DNA of 64,000 nucleotides from Lachnospiraceae bacterium (lineage in GTDB: Bacteria; Bacillota; Clostridia; Lachnospirales; Lachnospiraceae): assembly GCA_902363835.1 (NCBI GenBank), contig CABJBM010000029.1, positions 1-64,000 of the forward strand, given 5' to 3'. Each line of letters begins with the position of its first letter. The first letter of the stretch is position 1. The translations under genes were made by a program, and so were the position numbers. The notes under the pieces are model-generated. The model worked only from the letters and a program-made list of their open reading frames with translations. It was not told the origin of the DNA and did no database searches. Of this stretch, positions 59,531 to 64,000 are shown piece by piece.

Positions 59531-60670
59531 ATGATAATACAGAGTAAGCGGGTCTGGATTGCAGGGCAGTTCATTCCGGCACAGCTGCAGGTGGAAGATG
59601 GAACGATCAGGGCAGTCCGTGTTTACGGTGAGATGGCAGCAGATCAGGATTATGGCGATGACAGAATCGTTCCGGGGTTTATTGATATCCATACCCACGG
59701 GGCTTATGGATATGATACAAATGATGGAGAGCCGGAAGGGCTGCGGGATTGGATGAAACGGATACCGGAAGAGGGAGTGACCTCCATACTGCCGACTACA
59801 GTGACCCAGATGCCGGAAGTGCTGATTAAAGCGGTTGCCAATGTGGCGGCTGTGGCGGAAAGTGGATACGAAGGGGCGGAGATCCTTGGAATTCATTTTG
59901 AAGGGCCTTATTTGGATATGAAATATAAGGGGGCTCAGCCGCCGGAGGCAATAGCAACCGCTTCTGTAGCACAGTTTCAGGAGTATCAGGAAGCTGCAAA
60001 AGGGATGATTAAGTATATTACTCTTGCGCCGGAGCATGATGAAGGGTTTGACCTGACAAGGTATTGCAAGGATACTGGAGTTGTGGTCAGTATGGGACAT
60101 TCGTCTGCCAGTTATGAGCAGGCCCTTATGGGGATTGCAAATGGGGCGACCTCTATGACACATGTGTATAATGGGATGACACCTTATCATCACAGGGATC
60201 CAGGTTTGGTAGGAGCTGCGTTTAGGGTGAGGGATATTTATGGTGAGATCATTTGTGATGGGTGCCATTCTCATTTGGCGGCGCTTAATAATTATTATGC
60301 GATTAAGGGAAGGGATCATGCGATTATGATTACGGATTCTCTTTGTCCAAAGCATTGCCCTGTTGGTATGGATTTTCAGCTGGGCGGGCATAGCATTGAG
60401 ATTAGGGAGAATGGCCTTGCTTATTTGAAGGGGACGAATACGATTTCCGGAAGCACGTTGAGAGCGAATAAGGGGTTGAAGATTTTGGTTGAGGAGGCTA
60501 TGGTGCCTTTTGATTCAGCACTGAATTCCTGTACGATTAATCCGGCCAAGTGCCTGGGAGTTGATTACAGGAAGGGGAGACTGGTTGCGGGTTATGATGC
60601 GGATTTTGTTGTTCTTCGGGATGACTATGAAGTGGTTCAGACTTATTGCAGAGGTAGGGCGATGTTGTAG
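59531..60670 (+). CDS. nagA: N-acetylglucosamine-6-phosphate deacetylase, second copy
   Basis: 379-aa NagA. ATG 59531 follows GAAAGAGAGGATTACG; the open frame begins 60 bp earlier. Motifs PGFIDIHTHGAYGYD, GIHFEGPYLDMKYKGAQ, SMGHSSASYEQA, TSMTHVYNGM, EIICDGCHSHL and the catalytic Asp in MITDSLCPKH are present. Its catalytic loop reads TDSLCPKHCPVG in place of the TDSIMAAGLPDG of the copy at 17855, so the two are distant paralogues. The second half of the gene uses T- and G-ending codons (GAT, TTT, ATT, GGG, GCG) much more than its neighbours. It would deacetylate an N-acetyl-amino-sugar 6-phosphate. Confidence 0.92.
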   Translation: MIIQSKRVWIAGQFIPAQLQVEDGTIRAVRVYGEMAADQDYGDDRIVPGFIDIHTHGAYGYDTNDGEPEGLRDWMKRIPEEGVTSILPTTVTQMPEVLIKAVANVAAVAESGYEGAEILGIHFEGPYLDMKYKGAQPPEAIATASVAQFQEYQEAAKGMIKYITLAPEHDEGFDLTRYCKDTGVVVSMGHSSASYEQALMGIANGATSMTHVYNGMTPYHHRDPGLVGAAFRVRDIYGEIICDGCHSHLAALNNYYAIKGRDHAIMITDSLCPKHCPVGMDFQLGGHSIEIRENGLAYLKGTNTISGSTLRANKGLKILVEEAMVPFDSALNSCTINPAKCLGVDYRKGRLVAGYDADFVVLRDDYEVVQTYCRGRAML

Positions 60671-60756
60671 TAATAGGGAAAAAGGATTGGTTTAAGGGTA
60701 AGTTCATTATTCGGCACTCTGCCTTCAGCCAACATCACCTCTCAATCGTTGTTATT

Positions 60757-60800
60757 GCAAGAAAGGGCATCCGGCACAACTGGCGGATGCCCTTTCTTGC
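60757..60800. terminator. Terminator hairpin between convergent genes
   Basis: A perfect 17-bp stem (60757-60773 with 60784-60800) with a 10-nt loop lies between nagA (+) and the YesM-type kinase (-). The stem is T-rich at its end, without a separate T-run. Confidence 0.75.
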
Positions 60801-60865
60801 TGCATACTCTAAATTGCTTATAATGATTTTTTGATATTATCACCTGGTCCTTTAAAATGTTTTCT

Positions 60866-62551
60866 TCACATCTCCTCATGAAATGCCTCCTGCAAAGGCA
60901 GCAGCACTGTAACGGTGGTATCGCCGATGTTGCTTTCAATGCGCAGACCGTACTCTATACCATAGCATAACCGCAGTTTATTATGGACGTTGATGATCCC
61001 GATATGGGCATCTTCGTCCATTTCTGTTTCCATTTGGATCGGGGATTCCATCTGCTGACGCAGAGACTTCAGCAAATTGGGCTGGATGCCCACACCATCA
61101 TCGTGGATCTTCAGGTAAAGCTGATCGCATTCGATCTGTGCGGTGATAGTGATCGTACCTTCATAACCGTTGGGAGCAAGACCATGAAAGACAGCATTTT
61201 CCACGAGCGGCTGCAGGGTCAGCTTGGCGATGCGGTGAACACCAAAAGACGGATCAACATCGATCATATACTGCACTCTGTCCTGGAACCGGACCCGCAG
61301 CATATTGAGATATAGGTCTGTGATGAACAGTTCCCGTTCCAGCGGCACCTGGGTCTCTCCTTTAATGGAGTACCGGAAGATGGTGGCCATACTGGTACAG
61401 ATGTCGGCGATGTCCCGCATGTCTCTGGTTAATGCAATTCCACGCATACATTGCAGCATATTGTAGAGGAAATGTGGATTGATTTGACTCTGGTAAGCAT
61501 ACAGCTGTGTTTTCTTTTTCAGCAGATCTGCCTGATACAGGCGTTCCAGATTTTCTGTCATACGCTGATTCAGGCCGTGTACCGTATCCAGCATTTGATT
61601 GATGTAGGTGGCGATGGAGCCGATCTCGTTTTCAGGGATATTTTTCAGACGGGCTGTGGTATCCTGCTGGTTCAACAGGCAGATCTCCCGATTCATTTGC
61701 ATGATGGATTTCAGAAAAAGCCGATGGACGATCCAGGCCAGATAAATAAATAACAGGATCATGATGATGATGGAAATCACAATGTGTTTCAGGAAAAAGC
61801 TGGACTCATCATCTGTGCCGATTCCGGAGGCGGTACAGCGCAGTTCTAACCCGGTATCGGCAATTCTTTGTGTATAGACGCGGCCTTTTGGATATGAATG
61901 GCTGTTTTTCAGTAAAATCTGTCCGGTGTCTGCAGAAACCAGCTCAGCTTGCATATCGTCTGTACTTTGGAGGATGGTTTGCAGTTGTTTGGTGCTGCAC
62001 AAAATGGAGATAACGCCTACCTGTTTTCCATAGTGAGCGGCCATGTTGGTGGCAAAGACAGGGGCTGAATACAGCAGGTAGGAAGTTTTATTTGTATCCT
62101 GCTCAAAGATTGTAAATGTTGCGGGCTGATGACTGGTGTAATGCTGCCCGGCATATTCTTTGACATATTGTTCCACTACCTGGGACAGGTAACCTTTCAG
62201 ACTGTAGGTGGTTCCATTCATATCTGTCAACAGGACATCCATTGCATCAGGATTGTATCTTTGTGCCATCATGATGATCGTGTTGATACGCACAGGATTG
62301 ATGGCCAGTTCCCCTGCTGCCATCGACTGGACCTCATGACTGTAGGTGAATGTCTGGGCGGCGTTCACCAGATTGCCAAGCATCAGTGAGATGTTCTGTG
62401 TCATAGTGATGGAGGTATTTTCACCATAGGTATCCAACTTTTGCTGGTTGTGGCTGTTGAGCCAGTCCAACACGAACAATTGATAGATCATGATGATCAT
62501 CACCGGAATCAGGATGGCAATGACGAACATACTGGAAAGCCGTTTTCTCAT
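60866..62551 (-). CDS. YesM-type sensor histidine kinase
   Basis: 561-aa kinase. ATG 62551 has GGGAGTGAT upstream; the frame reaches 69 bp further but into the regulator gene. Two membrane segments (residues about 8-28 and 260-282) flank a Cache-like outside sensor domain. HAMP follows, then the YesM/LytS His box QINPHFLYNMLQCM and the ATPase motifs LQPLVENAVFHGL, DDGVGI and GIINVHNKLRLCYG. It is encoded right after its regulator. YesM-YesN pairs sense extracellular sugars or glycans and switch on nearby importers, here probably the gene at 63578. Confidence 0.93.
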   Translation of the reverse strand: MRKRLSSMFVIAILIPVMIIMIYQLFVLDWLNSHNQQKLDTYGENTSITMTQNISLMLGNLVNAAQTFTYSHEVQSMAAGELAINPVRINTIIMMAQRYNPDAMDVLLTDMNGTTYSLKGYLSQVVEQYVKEYAGQHYTSHQPATFTIFEQDTNKTSYLLYSAPVFATNMAAHYGKQVGVISILCSTKQLQTILQSTDDMQAELVSADTGQILLKNSHSYPKGRVYTQRIADTGLELRCTASGIGTDDESSFFLKHIVISIIIMILLFIYLAWIVHRLFLKSIMQMNREICLLNQQDTTARLKNIPENEIGSIATYINQMLDTVHGLNQRMTENLERLYQADLLKKKTQLYAYQSQINPHFLYNMLQCMRGIALTRDMRDIADICTSMATIFRYSIKGETQVPLERELFITDLYLNMLRVRFQDRVQYMIDVDPSFGVHRIAKLTLQPLVENAVFHGLAPNGYEGTITITAQIECDQLYLKIHDDGVGIQPNLLKSLRQQMESPIQMETEMDEDAHIGIINVHNKLRLCYGIEYGLRIESNIGDTTVTVLLPLQEAFHEEM

Positions 62552-62556
62552 ATTGA

Positions 62557-63318
62557 TCACTCCCGGGGCAGTGTCTGCGACTGCAGCTGTTGACGGTATT
62601 CTCGCGGCGATAGTCCGCAATGCTTTTTGAAGACTTTGGAAAAATAGAAGGCATCGGAAAAGCCTGCCTGTCGGGCGATATCCTCCACCTTGACGCCGGG
62701 TTGTGCCAAAGCAGACCGGGCACGGCCGATACGCAGATCAGTCAGATACTGGGAAAACGTGGTTCCCACTGATTGAGAAAACAGACTGCAGCAATAGTTG
62801 GGGTTCAGCGAGAAGCGTTTAGCCAGTCCGTCCAGGGTCATTTTTTCGTTGTAATGAACGCGCATATAGGCCAACAGTTCCTCAAAAGCGGTAGGAGGGG
62901 CAGCCATCTTGAGCGGCAGCTTACCGGCGTGGCCGTACGTGGCATCCAGTTTCTTTTTCAAATCGATCAGGAGACCTTTGACTTCCAATGTGTCTGTGGG
63001 CTTCAGGCAATAGCCGAATACGCCCTGGCGGATCGCCCGCTTGGCGTATGCAAAGTCATTGTATCCACTCATGATAATTACTTCACAAGCTAGTCCTTTC
63101 TGGCGCAGGTACTCGATCAGTTCCAGACCGCCCAGATTTGGCATGCAGATATCCGTCACTACCAGATGCGGAGGTGATTCCATAAGCGCCTGCATCGCCT
63201 TTCTGGAATCTAAGTATGTACCGGTAACATGAAATCCCAATTCCTCAAACGGAAATGTTTTTTGTATATCGACGATGGACCAAGGTTCGTCATCGATAAT
63301 CACAGCATCGTAGACCAT
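62557..63318 (-). CDS. YesN-type response regulator with AraC DNA-binding domain
   Basis: 253-aa regulator. The receiver has IDDEPW, phosphoacceptor Asp in LVVTDICMPNLGG and Lys in CLKPTDT. Unlike full-length YesN (about 500), the middle region is only about 30 residues. The C-terminal AraC HTH pair (TLDGLAKRFSLNPNYCCSLF; VEDIARQAGFSDAFYFSKVF) is intact. It diverges from the sugar-binding lipoprotein at 63578, the likely target, and is followed at 5 bp by its kinase gene. Confidence 0.93.
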   Translation of the reverse strand: MVYDAVIIDDEPWSIVDIQKTFPFEELGFHVTGTYLDSRKAMQALMESPPHLVVTDICMPNLGGLELIEYLRQKGLACEVIIMSGYNDFAYAKRAIRQGVFGYCLKPTDTLEVKGLLIDLKKKLDATYGHAGKLPLKMAAPPTAFEELLAYMRVHYNEKMTLDGLAKRFSLNPNYCCSLFSQSVGTTFSQYLTDLRIGRARSALAQPGVKVEDIARQAGFSDAFYFSKVFKKHCGLSPREYRQQLQSQTLPRE

Positions 63319-63577
63319 TCTTTGCCCTCCTTAACCATTCTTCATCCTTTCAAAACATGGAAAATTCTCAGATAATCGATATATTTTAGTCATTTTCCCT
63401 TAATACAGTACATGTACGAAAGTTTATTTGTGCATTATAATTAAAACATAATCATTATAGCAAATAAGCAGAAGCATTACAAGCAACTTTGCAGATGGTA
63501 ACTTGTGCCGGTTTTTGTTTGAAGGTGTGGACAGTGGCTGGCGATGTGAAGCGATTTAAAAAAAGGAGGAGAAGATA

Positions 63578-64000
63578 ATGAAGAGAGTAATGTCTATCCT
63601 GTTAGCGGCAGCTTTGACAGCCGGTTTGACTGCATGCGGCTCAAATGCATCAGACGGCACAGCCACGACAGCGGCTCCGGGCGGATCAACGGAGGCTCAG
63701 ACAACTGGAGGTGCAGGCGGAGAGAAAGTCACACTAACTTTTTCCACCTCTGTTTATGTGGAAGAGCCGCACCGGGCGGCAATTGACAAATTGATCAACA
63801 GATATACTGAACTGAATCCCAATATCACGGTCGAGATCTTTGGTGCCGGGTGGGCGGACTACTGGAATAACTTGACAACAGAGGTGCTGGCTGGAAATGA
63901 AGCAGACATCATTCAGGTATATCCGGAAAATATTGCAAGCTACAACAGCCTTCTCTCGGACGGTGTCTGCGTGGATCTGGCGCCTTACATAAGCGCGTCA
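63578..64000 (+). CDS. ABC sugar transporter substrate-binding lipoprotein, partial
   Basis: The first 141 codons of a solute-binding lipoprotein, cut by the window edge. AAAGGAGGAGAAG precedes ATG 63578. The signal ends in a lipobox LTAC, followed by a Thr/Gly-rich spacer and then the mature fold (KVTLTFSTSVYVEEPH, INRYTELNPNITVEIF, EVLAGNEADIIQVYPENIA). It would bind a sugar for a CUT1 importer whose permeases lie beyond the window. The 259-bp gap to the divergent YesN gene probably holds both promoters; I could not define them well. Confidence 0.9.
   Translation, partial: MKRVMSILLAAALTAGLTACGSNASDGTATTAAPGGSTEAQTTGGAGGEKVTLTFSTSVYVEEPHRAAIDKLINRYTELNPNITVEIFGAGWADYWNNLTTEVLAGNEADIIQVYPENIASYNSLLSDGVCVDLAPYISAS

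Noticed and set aside
59360..60391. Long 343-aa open frame on the minus strand
   Set aside because: It lies opposite the second nagA, whose motifs and ribosome site are clear; the minus product has no recognisable domain and a biased composition.
63409..63418. GTACATGTAC palindrome between the YesN gene and the binding-protein gene
   Set aside because: A 10-bp palindrome is common by chance in AT-rich gaps and no second copy was seen near a related gene.
1..64000. tRNA, rRNA, CRISPR arrays, insertion sequences and prophage genes
   Set aside because: None could be recognised by reading the gaps and gene products; a covariance-model scan would be the decisive check.

Overview
The window looks like the chromosome of an anaerobic, probably spore-forming Lachnospiraceae bacterium (Lacrimispora, Enterocloster or Hungatella type). 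This rests on strong AGGAGG ribosome binding sites with frequent GTG/TTG starts, a CwlD-like amidase, a VanW protein, AsnA, MutS2, YesM/YesN sensing, many LacI/ROK-controlled ABC sugar systems and a Cys-type sulfatase. The assignment is inference from gene content; no 16S or tRNA gene was seen.

Layout. (1) 1-4313: a two-copy structured repeat, then three cell-envelope genes (GH18 hydrolase, metallophosphoesterase lipoprotein, CwlD-like amidase). (2) 4449-12701: a LacI-type regulator facing an operon of divergent upper-glycolysis paralogues (phosphofructokinase, triose-phosphate isomerase, class II aldolase, phosphoglucose isomerase) plus LarA-like and NagB-like enzymes. A perfect 16-bp operator-like palindrome lies between regulator and operon, and its 10-bp core recurs before nagA at 17751. 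(3) 12781-20658: a NitT/TauT-type ABC importer, a two-component system, nagA and two TauE/SafE transporters. (4) 20687-29972: a second LacI regulon with three matching operators. It holds a COG2407-type sugar isomerase, the regulator, a sugar ABC importer, a sulfatase with no signal peptide, a class II aldolase and a double-SIS isomerase/deaminase. It reads as uptake of a sulfated sugar followed by desulfation inside the cell. (5) 29981-37975: a minus-strand sugar ABC operon with a dehydrogenase and a TIM-barrel isomerase, across an AT-rich gap from a ROK repressor and a second dehydrogenase.

(6) 38073-48710: mostly housekeeping genes (asnA, Sua5/TsaC, dCMP deaminase, a B12/radical-SAM protein, nth, an exonuclease, a 37-aa membrane peptide, VanW, an AIRS-like protein, a three-copy 52-bp repeat, an Lrp regulator with an aminotransferase, trmL). 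(7) 48752-59327: a PhoR/PhoB-like pair, mutS2, an HtrA homologue without its catalytic triad, a YhaM-like nuclease and a VanRS-like pair. (8) 59531-64000: a second nagA, a YesM/YesN pair and the start of the sugar-binding lipoprotein they probably control, cut by the window edge.

Taken together, the window is dominated by sugar, amino-sugar and sulfated-sugar acquisition. There are four ABC importers or parts of importers, five sugar-type transcription regulators (two LacI, one ROK, one YesN, one Lrp) and two NagA proteins. The most interesting parts are the duplicated divergent glycolysis operon, the sulfated-sugar regulon with readable operators, the catalytically dead HtrA and the two structured tandem repeats.
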